This document shows positions 45,209-55,007 of a stretch of DNA of 64,000 nt, piece by piece; position 1 is the stretch's first letter; the number at the start of each line of letters is the position of its first letter. The position numbers were made by a program, and so were the translations under genes. The notes beneath the pieces are model-generated. The model saw only the letters and a list, made by a program, of their open reading frames with translations. It ran no database searches and had not been told where the DNA came from. Where the stretch lies: NCBI GenBank assembly GCA_037953625.1, contig CM075653.1, positions 104,015,639 through 104,079,638 of the forward strand, written 5' to 3'. The DNA comes from Crotalaria pallida (taxonomy: Eukaryota > Streptophyta > Magnoliopsida > Fabales > Fabaceae).

Positions 45209-48200
45209 GAAGGATTCTCGTTGATCAAGGGAGTTCGGCGGACATCATGTTTTTGGATTTGTTCGAAAAATTGAAGTTGAAAAGGTCCGATCTCACCCCA
45301 TTCGAGGGAAGCTTGATCGGCTTCATGGGACATTCAATTGTTCCTTTAGGCCATATCCACCTCCTAGTGACCATGGGGGAACCACCTTCTGCTCGGATTG
45401 AAATGGTGAAGTGGTTAGTTGTCCAGGCTCCCTCGGCGTATAATGCTATCTTTGGCCGAATGGCACTCCAGTCCTTCGGCGCCGTTGTTTCGATGGTACA
45501 CTTGGCCATGAAATTCCCGGGGTCGGATGATAAGGTAGTAACAGTACAGTCTGAACAGGAGTTGGCTCGGAAGTGCTACAACATCAGTTTGGGGAAGCTA
45601 AAGCTGGATGATGAGAAAATTATGCAGGAACCGTTGAACAAAGGAAGTGTCAACTTGGCCGATCTCGACGTAAGAGAGGAGGATGAAACTAGACCGACCC
45701 CTCAGTGGGACTTCAAAAAGGTAATCCTAGGCCCCGAGCCATCTCGTTGCGTCAAGATCGGAGTTGGCCTATCTGAGGAACTAGAAAAGGAGCTTGCCGA
45801 ATTACTAATGGAAAATAAGGACTTGTTTGCCTGGACTTCGGCAGACATGCCGGGAATCGATCCTAACTTCATCTGCCACAAGCTAAGTGTGTATCCTGGC
45901 GCTAAGCCAGTGTGTCAAAAAAAGAGAAGGGTCGGAATCGAGAAGGCACAGGCGACGGATGAGAAAGTAGCCGAACTATTGGAAGCAGGATTTATCAGAG
46001 AGGTAGTGTACACTGATTGGTTGGCCAATCCCGTGTTAGTCAAGAAATCCAATGGGAAATGGAGGATGTGCGTGGACTACACAGATTTGAACAAGGTTTG
46101 CCCCAAGGACCAGTACCCGCTTCCTTGCATTGATAAACTGGTGGATAGCTCGGCAGGTTATCAAAGGCTATCCTTCATGGATGCTTACTCGGGGTACAAT
46201 CAGATCCCAATGTACCCCCCGGATCAGGTAAAAACCTCGTTTATCACAGAAAACGCTACATATTGTTACAATGTGATGCCGTTCGGGTTGAAGAACGCTG
46301 GGGCAACTTACCAGCGGATGATGAACAAGGTGTTTGGTCCTCTGATTGGGCCGAGGATGGAGGTTTATATAGACGATATGATTGCAAAAAGCTTAAAGGA
46401 GGAAGATCATGCTAAAGATTTAAAGGAAATCTTAGGAAGGATCCGGCAATTTAATATGAGATTGAACCCGGAAAAATGCACATTCGGAGTTCCGGCAGGG
46501 TCCTTCCTCGGATTCATGCTTACTGAGCGCGGAATCGAGGCAAATCCAGAAAAGTGTCGAGCTATTCTGGAAATGAAGAGTCCGTCGGATATCAAGGGTG
46601 TACAGCAACTGACGGGTCGGGTTGCAGCTCTCTCAAGGTTTCTATCTCAATCAGCTAGGAAGGCCCTTCCCTGGTACAAGCTGTTGAGGAAGGAGAAGGA
46701 AAAGGCGTTTGAATGGGATGAAGCATGCGAAAAGGCCTTTACTGATCTTAAGCATTATTTGGCATCACCTCCAATTTTGTCTAGTCCGAACAATGGTGAA
46801 ACTCTTTTCTTGTACTTATCAGTGGGAGACTCGGTGATCAGTTCGGTTTTGGTTCGGGAGGAATCTGGTAAAGAGTTGCCCATCTATTTTGTTAGCCGAG
46901 CTCTCCAGGGACCAGAGTTGAGATATCAAAAAGTGGAGAAATTAGCTTTCTGCTTGATTGTTACTGCCAGACGACTGCGCCAATATTTCCAAAGCCACCA
47001 TATCACGGTCAGAACGGCCCAGCCGATCCGTCAAATATTGCAGAAACCTGATTTGGCTGGAAGGATGGTAACCTGGGCAATTGAGCTTTCCGAGTTTGAA
47101 ATCACTTTCGAACCAAGAAAGGCGATGAAGTCTCAGGCTTTGGCTGATTTCCTCGCCGAGTTTACTGAGCCATTGACGAGCTCAACCTCGGATTGGAACA
47201 TTTATGTGGACGGATCAAGTAACAAACTTGGAGCAGGGGCAGGAATAATTTTGGAGAACTCCGAGGGAGTCACCCTCGAGTACTCTTTGAAGTTCGGATT
47301 TTCAACGTCGAACAATCAAGCGGAGTATGAAGCCGTTTTTGCAGGATTGAGGATGGCAAAAGAGGTGGGGGCCCGAGAGGTAAATTTTTTTAGTGATTTT
47401 CAGTTGGTGGTTTCACAGGTCAAGGGCGAGTTTCAGGCTAAGGAACCTATCCTTCAAAAATACTTGGAAAAGGTAAAGTTCCTATCCTCCGAATTTATGA
47501 AGGTCGAAATCTGCCACATTCCGAGGGAAAGTAATAGCCGAGTGGATATTCTTTCCAAACTCGCATCAACAAAAAATTCTGAAAACAAAAAAACTCTGAT
47601 TCAAGAAATGGTGCATGGACCTAGCGTTGTCCTCTCCATTTCAGTGGATCCGAGCTGGATCACTCCAATTGTAGGTTACTTGGAACAAGGGATTGTGCCA
47701 ACTGATCCGGTCGAGGCCAAAAAACTCGTCAGAAAAGCATCGCAGTTTGCCCTTGTAAGTGGAGTCCTGTTTCGCCGAGGGGTTAGCGGCCCAATGCTTA
47801 GATGTTTGGACCCTGCCGAAGCAAAACAAACGCTGGAGGAAGTTCACGGGGGGGTTGGAAGTCATCATGTTGGGGGGAAATCACTGGCTAAAAAGATCCT
47901 AAGGGCAGGATACTACTGGCCGACCCTTCAACAAGATGCAATCCACCATGTGAAGAGATGTGAGAAATGTCAGTTCCACAGTGATGTATATCAGAAACCC
48001 GCCGAGGAACTCCATTCACTTTCATCTCCATATCCCTTCTATCAGTGGGGAATGGATTTAATCGGACCGTTCCCTACCGCACCAGGACAGATCAAGTGGG
48101 TGATAGTGGCCATTGATTATTTCACAAAGTGGGTTGAAGCTGAGCCGCTTGCTACCATTTCATCAGCAAAGGTTCAGAAGTTCTTCGAGAGACAGGTCGT

Positions 48201-48891
48201 AGCTCGATTCGGAGTTCCGCAAGTGGTAGTAACAGATAATGGAACCCAATTTGCGGCAAAGGCATTCAAGGATTTGGTCAACGCTTTGAGCATTAAGCAC
48301 TATTTTTCCTCAGTCGAGCATCCCCAGACTAACGGGCAAGTAGAGTCCGTTAACCGATCCATCATTCAGGGAATCAAAAGAAGACTCGAAGGTGCGAAGG
48401 GGAATTGGCTGGAAAACTTGTATGAGGTACTTTGGTCGTATCGCACAACCATACAAACCTCAACAGGAGAAACACCTTATCGGCTCACTTATAGGTCTGA
48501 CGCAGTCATTCCCATTGAAACAATCATCCCTTCATTCCGAGTTATGCAACAGCCGAATCCTCTCAACAACACTATATTGTGTGAGGATCTGATTTTGTCG
48601 GAGGAAGTCAGGGATTTAGCTGCCGAACGAGAGAAGCATGCCAAGACGATGCAAGCGAAAGGATATAATCGTACGGTTGTGCCCAGAGAGTTCGAGCTAG
48701 GCGACCTTGTCTTAAGAAGAGCTGATGTTGGTCTCAAAAATGCAAAGGACGGAAAACTGGCCCAAAGCTGGGAAGGACCATACCGAGTAGCCTCTAAGAC
48801 TGGAACAGGAGCCTACAAGCTTGAAACTCTCTCGGGAGCCCTCATCAACAACACTTGGAACGCGGCAAAGCTCAGAGCATACTATAGTTAG
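45178..48891 (+). CDS. pol: Tat-2 pol: protease, RT, RNase H, archaeal-type RNase H, integrase
   Basis: The frame is open from 45178; its first ATG is at 45247, downstream of the protease motif DQGSSAD (45223). Numbering from that ATG (1214 aa): RT with YIDD at 374-377; gypsy RNase H at about 470-635; archaeal-type RNase H with DGSS at 655; integrase HHCC finger at about 875-910; and catalytic D937, D997 and E1033 (35 residues between the last two). These enzymes copy the RNA and insert the cDNA. All key residues seen are present. It needs gag's frame to be translated, so the deletion at 45175 leaves it stranded. Confidence 0.92.
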   Translation, partial: VTARIGNYEVRRILVDQGSSADIMFLDLFEKLKLKRSDLTPFEGSLIGFMGHSIVPLGHIHLLVTMGEPPSARIEMVKWLVVQAPSAYNAIFGRMALQSFGAVVSMVHLAMKFPGSDDKVVTVQSEQELARKCYNISLGKLKLDDEKIMQEPLNKGSVNLADLDVREEDETRPTPQWDFKKVILGPEPSRCVKIGVGLSEELEKELAELLMENKDLFAWTSADMPGIDPNFICHKLSVYPGAKPVCQKKRRVGIEKAQATDEKVAELLEAGFIREVVYTDWLANPVLVKKSNGKWRMCVDYTDLNKVCPKDQYPLPCIDKLVDSSAGYQRLSFMDAYSGYNQIPMYPPDQVKTSFITENATYCYNVMPFGLKNAGATYQRMMNKVFGPLIGPRMEVYIDDMIAKSLKEEDHAKDLKEILGRIRQFNMRLNPEKCTFGVPAGSFLGFMLTERGIEANPEKCRAILEMKSPSDIKGVQQLTGRVAALSRFLSQSARKALPWYKLLRKEKEKAFEWDEACEKAFTDLKHYLASPPILSSPNNGETLFLYLSVGDSVISSVLVREESGKELPIYFVSRALQGPELRYQKVEKLAFCLIVTARRLRQYFQSHHITVRTAQPIRQILQKPDLAGRMVTWAIELSEFEITFEPRKAMKSQALADFLAEFTEPLTSSTSDWNIYVDGSSNKLGAGAGIILENSEGVTLEYSLKFGFSTSNNQAEYEAVFAGLRMAKEVGAREVNFFSDFQLVVSQVKGEFQAKEPILQKYLEKVKFLSSEFMKVEICHIPRESNSRVDILSKLASTKNSENKKTLIQEMVHGPSVVLSISVDPSWITPIVGYLEQGIVPTDPVEAKKLVRKASQFALVSGVLFRRGVSGPMLRCLDPAEAKQTLEEVHGGVGSHHVGGKSLAKKILRAGYYWPTLQQDAIHHVKRCEKCQFHSDVYQKPAEELHSLSSPYPFYQWGMDLIGPFPTAPGQIKWVIVAIDYFTKWVEAEPLATISSAKVQKFFERQVVARFGVPQVVVTDNGTQFAAKAFKDLVNALSIKHYFSSVEHPQTNGQVESVNRSIIQGIKRRLEGAKGNWLENLYEVLWSYRTTIQTSTGETPYRLTYRSDAVIPIETIIPSFRVMQQPNPLNNTILCEDLILSEEVRDLAAEREKHAKTMQAKGYNRTVVPREFELGDLVLRRADVGLKNAKDGKLAQSWEGPYRVASKTGTGAYKLETLSGALINNTWNAAKLRAYYS

Positions 48892-49284
48892 AATTTTTCT
48901 TTCATTTCAATTTTATAGTATTGTTTTTAGTTTATCTTTTAAATGATGGTGTACGCTCGGTGAAATTCCGAGCCCATTGTACTTTCTGCTTCTGGTTAAT
49001 AAAAAGACTTGTTATTGAATTCATTGTATTACGTACTTTTCCTCATATTCGATTAGCCACCGTTTATGACGCGAACGATTATAAACAGCTCTAACAAGAG
49101 CTTATAACTCGTCAAGTACTCTTAGTAAGATTCCCGATTAAATCATGATTTTTTCGAATCATTTTATATTGCGAATAGAGGAACCCACCTCGGCTAAAGT
49201 GCTGGAGTTCCGAGGTCTTAACACTTGAATTCTTAACAAAGAGCATAAAAAGAAGCATAACATGATTACGGATATTATAAAATA
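48892..49284. promoter_or_regulatory. Tat-2 intergenic region (left part)
   Basis: It is conserved with Tat-1 17787-18190, including ttaataaaaagac (polyadenylation-like), GCTCGG/CCGAGC and ACCTCGG/CCGAGGT inverted pairs. The Pack-MULE interrupts it; it resumes at 50993. Confidence 0.5.
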
Positions 49285-49727
49285 GGCTTTTTTAAGTAAT
49301 AGGTCCCTTAACTTAGGGGGTGTTTTGGATTTAGTCCTTAATCTTTTTTTTTGTTGGATCTGGTCCCTAAACTTTAACGTCGTTTTGGAACTAGTCCTTC
49401 CGTTAACTCAAAGTTAACTCCGTCAGTGTCTTCCAATAAGATGTTGCCACGTGTCCCAACTTGCATTTTTTTTTTACTTTTTTGACTTTGAGGTCCCTAA
49501 ACTTAGGGGGAGAATTGAATTTAGTCCCTATCCTTTTTTTCATTGGATCAGGTCCCTAAACTCTGGACCATTTTGGATCAAGTCCTTCTGTTAGTTTTAA
49601 TCTAACACCGTTACCTTGGGAAAATTTTTATGCCATGTGGACCAATAAATTAACGCCACATGGAATTTTTCTTTTAAAATTGAAAAATTACAAAAAATAA
49701 ATAAAATTAAAAAAAGCCAAATATTAC

Positions 49728-49901
49728 TTGATTTGAAGCACAACTAAACCAAATATCATTAACAGACCCACCATGCCACAGAAAATTTTTCAGGCCAGAA
49801 TGTGAACCACCTTCCCTGTCTTCCTCTCGTTCCTCGTCGTGCTCGATCGTCTCGTTAAGGCTTGACGTCATGGTTTCTTCACCTTGCTTAAGGGGTGACA
49901 T
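49728..49901 (-). pseudogene. Captured 5' exon of an AUX1/LAX auxin influx carrier gene
   Basis: The minus-strand frame starts MSPLKQGEETMTSSLNET and continues to a KNFLWHGGSVNDIWFSCASNQ ending split here as KNFLWHGGSV + NDIWFSCASNQ. AUX1/LAX proteins begin in just this way, with an acidic N-terminus followed by FLWHGGSV.DAWFSCASNQ. At 49727 the exon meets a splice donor (CAA|GTAATA), so genomic DNA with an intron edge was captured. About a dozen intron-like bases remain before the TIR. Only the cytosolic N-terminus is present; no transport function is possible. The upstream 49902-50040 may be its 5' UTR. Confidence 0.75.
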
Positions 49902-50040
49902 TGTTTTTCAGAATATAAAGATCTAAACAAAAAAAAAAGAACACACACAGCGTCAAGTGATAAAAACTAAGTTAGACACCTACCAAACCTTCATCATCAA
50001 ACTCTAAAGTAATAAAAAAGAGATTTTTCTGTGTCAATCA

Positions 50041-50542
50041 AAGATACTTGTTGCCTTTCTTCCTCCCTCCAGACTCTGCATATGACGCGCCACTAAGAAG
50101 AAGGCGGAGGAAGCGGAGAAGAGGGAGGAAGCTGGAAAACAGAGGACGCTAAGGTTGTTGAGGGTTCGAAGTTGCGAGGCTGCTGCACGGTGAAGGAAGT
50201 GCGACTGGTCTACTTCAGTGTCGCATCAGATTTGCAGAGAAGATGACCAAGCGAAGGATGAAGAACGAAGAGGTTCTTCGGGGTCGCCGCCGCAACTAGG
50301 TTCTAGGGGCTTTGTCTATAACTAGCGCCGCCGCACACCATCAAGCGAACTCGTGACTGTGATAGTGATTTTTGCTGTAAACCGAAGCAAGCACAAAACT
50401 CAGATCGAGGCGCGACCTTGAGGACGATGGCGAAAGCTTCTCAAATCGTTACCCTGATGGCAGTGGTGAGCGCTCGAGACATCACGACCATGACGATGAT
50501 GCATCTCGTCGCAGACGCATTGTATTCCAATCGTTATAAAAA
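50041..50542. other. GC-richer gene-like interior of the Pack-MULE, origin unknown
   Basis: It is clearly richer in G and C than its surroundings, so probably also captured host sequence. On the plus strand a frame near 50405-50540 reads RDLEDDGESFSNRYPDGSGE and then a histidine/aspartate-rich and arginine-rich stretch. I recognise no family. Confidence 0.35.
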
Positions 50543-51065
50543 AAATCATTTTTTTTAATTTTTTTTATTTTTTGTAATTTTTCAATTTTAATAGAAAAAT
50601 TCCATGTGGCATTAATTTAATTGGTCCACATGGCATAAAAATTTTCCCAGGGTAACGGTGTTAGATTAAAACTAACAGAAGGACTTAATCCAAAATGGTC
50701 CAGAGTTTAGGGACCTGATCCAACGAAAAAAAGGAGAGGGACTAAATTCAATTTTTCCCCTAAGTTTAGGGACCTCAAAGTCAAAAAAGCAAAAAAAAAA
50801 AAAAACAAGTTGGGACACGTGGCAACATCTTATTGGAAGACACTGACGGAGTTAACTTTTGGTTAACGGAAGGACTAGTTCCAAACGACGTTAAAGTTTA
50901 GGGACCAAATCCAACAAAAAAAAAGATTAAGGACTAAATCCAAAACACCCCTTAAGTTTAGGGACCTATCGCTTAAAAAAGCCTATAAAATATTCCAAAC
51001 GAAACAGTAATACAAGTTTAAACCCATCTACTGGGGCAATTACAAAAAAAAGCAGAATAATGAAA

Positions 51066-53677
51066 CTATTCTAAATCGGAAAATACAATGCTGTCAGCAT
51101 TGAATGTGTCCTCTTCTTCTTCTTCACCTTCAGCATCCTCGGCTCCTTCTCCCTCAGAATCCTCAGCCCAATGATCAGGAAGGTCGACGTTGTTTAGATC
51201 AATGGGAACCCCACTCGGGCCGACAATTCGACCTTTTTTCACAGCAAAATTAGGGTCAGCACCCTTGGTCACGAGCCCAGGATTCAGAACGCGGAGCTGC
51301 TCGGCAGTGTTGTAGAAAGAATCTTCAATTCCATGGTCCCAATTGAACAGATTCTCCTTAGCTGCTTTCTTATGCTTGAGAGCTTTCACACTCATCTTCT
51401 CCAAGGAAGCTCGGAGCCTGAGTATCTCGTCCTTAGCATACTCATGTCGCTCCTCAGCCACTGCAGCAACTTGCTCGGCCATACGAGCTTTCTCTGTAGC
51501 TACCTGAAGAGCAGCAACATCCTCCTCAGCCTTTTTCTGGATCTCTTCCGACCTCTTTATTTGTGCCTCGGCATCCTGAAGTGTTCTCTCAGCCTGAACT
51601 TTGGCCCCCTCGGAATCTTGGGCAGCCCTTTGAAGTCGCTCGTTTTCAGCTGCCAGTTCTTGAATCTTTTTATTCAGGCCTTGAACCTGAATTTCCAAGT
51701 AGTCTTCCCGCTCGTTCGCCTCATATCTTTTCTTCTTTTCCTCGGGGGCCAATCCGGCATAGGCGTCATCACCATGATGACCAAGGTGATGGAAAATGCT
51801 CGCACACCGTAAGAAGCTTCTCACCAACGACTTGCAGTTATTTTCCCAAGTCCCAGGGGTCCAAGCTTCAATTACCTCGGCATTTTCAGGAGGGAAGACA
51901 GTGGCAATGAATGAGTCGGACATCTTCTTACCCCACACCGTCTTGGCAGCTGCATCTTCCTTACCCTCGGGAATTTCTATCCCTTTGTTGGACTTGCTCA
52001 AATGGAACCAATCTCCAGCGAGACCTTTTCCTTTGTCCAGCCGAGTCCTCTTGAGGGGGCGCTCGGGAATGCCTTGAGGATATGAACGAGCTTCCACCTC
52101 AATATTCACCGTGTCGATAACACGGTCCCTTTGGATCACCTGTTCAACACCCGTAACCCTTACAGATGGGGTGGTATTGGGGATAACGGTCGGACTTTCA
52201 GAATGGGTCGGTCCAGAAGATTGACTCTTGATTGGAGATCCGGATGCGGTCTCTTTGAGTGCAACCAGCTGCGATACTCTAGCTGCCCGAGCTTCACTCT
52301 TCTTGGCCTTGGTTGCTTTCTTCCTCATTGCTTCTGCAAGAAAAATGGATTAACACACAAAAAAAAATAAAAAAAATAAAAAAAAATAAAAAAAATTGTA
52401 GTACCCAGCTCCGCCTTCACTTCGTCTTGCGTCTCTTTCAGCAGAATTCGTTTGGTATCAATTTGACCATTTGCTTGAAGGTATTCCCAAACATGGTCGC
52501 ATAATCGCCTTTCGGCTTTTGTTAAATCCGCCTTATAGTCGAATTGATACAAGGAGGATCCTCGGTTATAAATGTTAGTCGTCCAACCCAATGGAAACCG
52601 AGGCACGACCTTGATCACTCCACCTTCTTCAACCCGTTCCATGAACCAACATAGTTCGGCCCCAGTATACTCGTATTGGAAGAAGAGAGGTTTGAAAGAT
52701 TTCCAGGAGTCTGTCACCTTGGCGAAAAGGGCATGCCCCCTCCGAGCCTTTAGGGACACCCAAAGGCCCTTGGAATCACCAAACTTATTTACTTGGGGAG
52801 CATATAACCAAAAGAAGGACCGTACTGTCGCGACCGAGTTTTCAACGTCGCAGAATTGTTGGAAGGCTCGGACGAAAGCCCACCCACTTGGATGCAATTG
52901 GCTAGGGGCTATTCCTAGATGAGTGAGGACTTCAACCTCGAAGGTGGAGAAGGGCAAGCGGATACCGACTTTAGTTGCTACTTCTTCATAGAAATAAAAA
53001 TATTGACGATTTTCCGGCACTTGGAAGCAAATCCGATCGTCGATTCCCAAAGGTCTTAATACGAATTCTGAGGTGTTTCCATCGGCTCTCGGAGGTGTCA
53101 ATATTGGCCGAAGATGATTAAGACTATTTGTTGTCAACAATGAAGGTCTCGTCCCCAGTACTTCCCAATCAAAAACAGCATCGTACTGCGCATGATTAGG
53201 CGGCAGAGGATATTCTTCAGGGTTGGTAACACACCTGCGTTCCACCATATCTGGGGAAAAAGCAAAAGGCTCGGCGTTAGGGTTTTTTATAGCACGAGTT
53301 TTTATTTTTAACTTAAGGCCGAGCCCTGGACTTTTTCCGCCTTCCCCCGGTGGACTCTCCAAAGGTTCTTTCCCCCTGGTGTCAGGATCGGGGCTAAGCC
53401 TAACTTGGGCTCGACGCTCGGCAAATCTGTAAGCTAACAACCACTTACTCTCATCTGCGGGATTCGATGGGTATTCTACAGCTAATGGTTTTAACTCGGT
53501 GGATCCCTGGTTAGTTGGAGGAGTAGTAGAAAGATGTGTAGAATCGTCAGTATCAGAGTTTCCCTCATCCCCAGAATTCCCAGAAGAACTTGAAGAATCA
53601 CTATCACTAGAAGGTTCCTCTCCTAATTTCCTGCAGAGTTCACGATAAACTCTCCTCAAACGTCTCCACCCTCTCAT
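51066..53677 (-). CDS. Tat-2 antisense gene, two exons, about 846 aa
   Basis: Exon 1 (53677-52405, phase 1) begins MRGWRRLRRVYRELCRK and contains a serine/aspartate tract, then the Transposase_28-like region (about residues 150-330: YPLPPNHAQYDAVFD, FYFYEEVATKVGIRLPF, HPSGWAFVRAFQQFCD). The intron 52404-52334 (71 nt) has a donor G|GTACTA and acceptor TTGCAG|AA; joining restores the frame (…KAEL-E-AMRKK…). Exon 2 (52333-51066) has basic KK.TKAKK repeats, a long coiled coil (about 200-330 of the exon) and an acidic tail. Both exons are open. The gene faces pol. Its role is unknown; family resemblance says only 'retroelement-associated'. The basic/coiled-coil/acidic layout suggests binding to nucleic acid or chromatin, which is inference. 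Confidence 0.82.
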
Positions 53678-54371
53678 GATTTAAAGGTAAAGAATCTTAA
53701 ACACAACTTACCCAGAACAAAAACCCAAAACCCAGAAATCCCCTAAAGCCAGACTCCCTGCAAAACCAGGAACAAAAACCCAGAACCCAGAAACCCCCTA
53801 AATCCAAACTCCCTGCAAAACCCATAACCAAAACCCCTTTACAAAAAGCAGAAATCGCACAAACACAGGAAATCGCAGAAATAAAAATAAGAAGAGTATA
53901 GGAAGTTACCTGCTTTCAGTTGCTGGAAAGGATAATGGGAGAAGGTTTTGGATTCGAAGGCGGAGACGTGGAAAGGAGATTGGAAAGAGAATAATGAGAT
54001 TTTGATTTTAGGGGATTCTGGAGTGAGGAAAGGGAAAATGAATGTGGGTAGTAAGAGGTTGAAAGGATTCAGACTAATGAAGGAAATGGAAACTTTTCAG
54101 TTTCCCTCCATGTTTAGCATTTGGGCCGAAAGCCCATCAACCCATGCAACCACTCGCTGGATGAGACGTGGCGGTTTCAACAGGTACTTTTTCAAATTTC
54201 AAAAATTGCAATGATTTGGCACAACTTTCAAGAGAACGCGCCGTACCTAGAGAAACCAAAACGTCACCTCGGACAGCTGTTGCACATTCGAACTAAGACA
54301 TCTAGAAGGTCCAACCCTAAACACATGCTACCTCGTCACAGACTTTATAAAGTCTTACGAGCTGGGGGGCT
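53678..54371 (-). promoter_or_regulatory. Tat-2 antisense-gene leader, probable UTR intron, polypurine tract
   Basis: On the minus strand, GCAG|GTAAC (first intron base 53909) and GGGTTTTGCAG|GG (last base 53813) define a possible 97-nt leader intron at the same place as in Tat-1. A local duplication of about 55 bp ('accagaac...ccctgcaaaac') offers a second acceptor near 53757. On the plus strand GAGCTGGGGGGCT before 54372 is the polypurine tract. Confidence 0.55.
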
Positions 54372-55007
54372 TGTAGGGTCTGCCGACCATATAAGGACTC
54401 AAGTCTCATTTAAGGGACTCTTCAAGGACCTTTCCCTCGGTTTACTAAGTACAAACGTCCCCCGCTCGGACTCGTTGGCTCTGAGCATACAAAAGGACCA
54501 GGCTCGGACTTGATGGGGCCGAGCCTTACAAACGGTTTTCCACTCATCAGGCTCGGGACTCTAGGGCCGAGACATACCGTCGACTTGTGGATAGATTCAG
54601 ACCCTTTCAGGTTTCTTATCCCCTCCGCAAATCTCTCCTAGATTCTCGCTAACAGCCTAGACATGAGATCTTGAGCTGATCCTATCTAGATTCTAAGAGT
54701 TTAAACCTCCGGTATTATCTCACAGAATCCTGGTTTAGCTCTTCCCTGATACAGGGCCCATACGGCCCATATCAGCCTCCTCCAAACCCTATAAATAGCT
54801 CATAACAGCTAGGGTTTCAGGTACGTACTCTCATCCCTAAGTTGACACTCTGCACACACCTGTTGACTGGGGAAACCCAGCTTTTCCCAACTGGAACTGC
54901 AGAAACATCATAAAGTCACATATTAACACTTGATCCTCTCTTGGGCTCCTGGTTCCATAATCTTGAGCACTTAGAGGGTTAAGAACATAGTGTTCAAGGA
55001 CACTACA
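54372..55007 (+). repeat. Tat-2 3' LTR
   Basis: It is 636 bp, matches 42521-43156, and is followed by the target duplication AAACC; the array unit resumes directly ('gaatcattcaagg'). Its TATA box is at 54790-54797. Confidence 0.95.

Larger units (their letters stand above)
49285..50983. mobile_element. Pack-MULE (non-autonomous Mutator-like element), 1.7 kb
   Basis: The ends are GGCTTTTTTAAG...CTTAAAAAAGCC, with a perfect 9-bp duplication TATAAAATA at 49276-49284 and 50984-50992. The terminal inverted repeats are about 430 bp (to about 49714 and from about 50543), full of 'ggtccctaaactt' phrases. The interior (about 830 bp) has no transposase but contains gene-like sequence, including part of an auxin-carrier gene. 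The 9-bp duplication and long TIRs are the Mutator signature. Tat-1 has an uninterrupted version of the site (cggatatcataaatattcc). Confidence 0.93.
42521..55007 (+). mobile_element. Tat-2: complete Ty3/gypsy LTR retrotransposon, Tat lineage
   Basis: The LTRs are 636 bp (42521-43156, 54372-55007). AAACC is duplicated at 42516-42520 and 55008-55012, inside an array unit. The gene order is that of Tat-1. One base is missing between gag and protease, and a Pack-MULE sits between pol and the antisense gene; otherwise the coding parts are open. By eye the LTRs differ at about a dozen positions. It is clearly the same family as Tat-1 but well diverged in sequence. Confidence 0.95.

Noticed and set aside
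45170..45250. Programmed frameshift between gag and pol in Tat-2
   Set aside because: Tat-1 reads through the same place in one frame and has exactly one more base there, so an accidental deletion is simpler.
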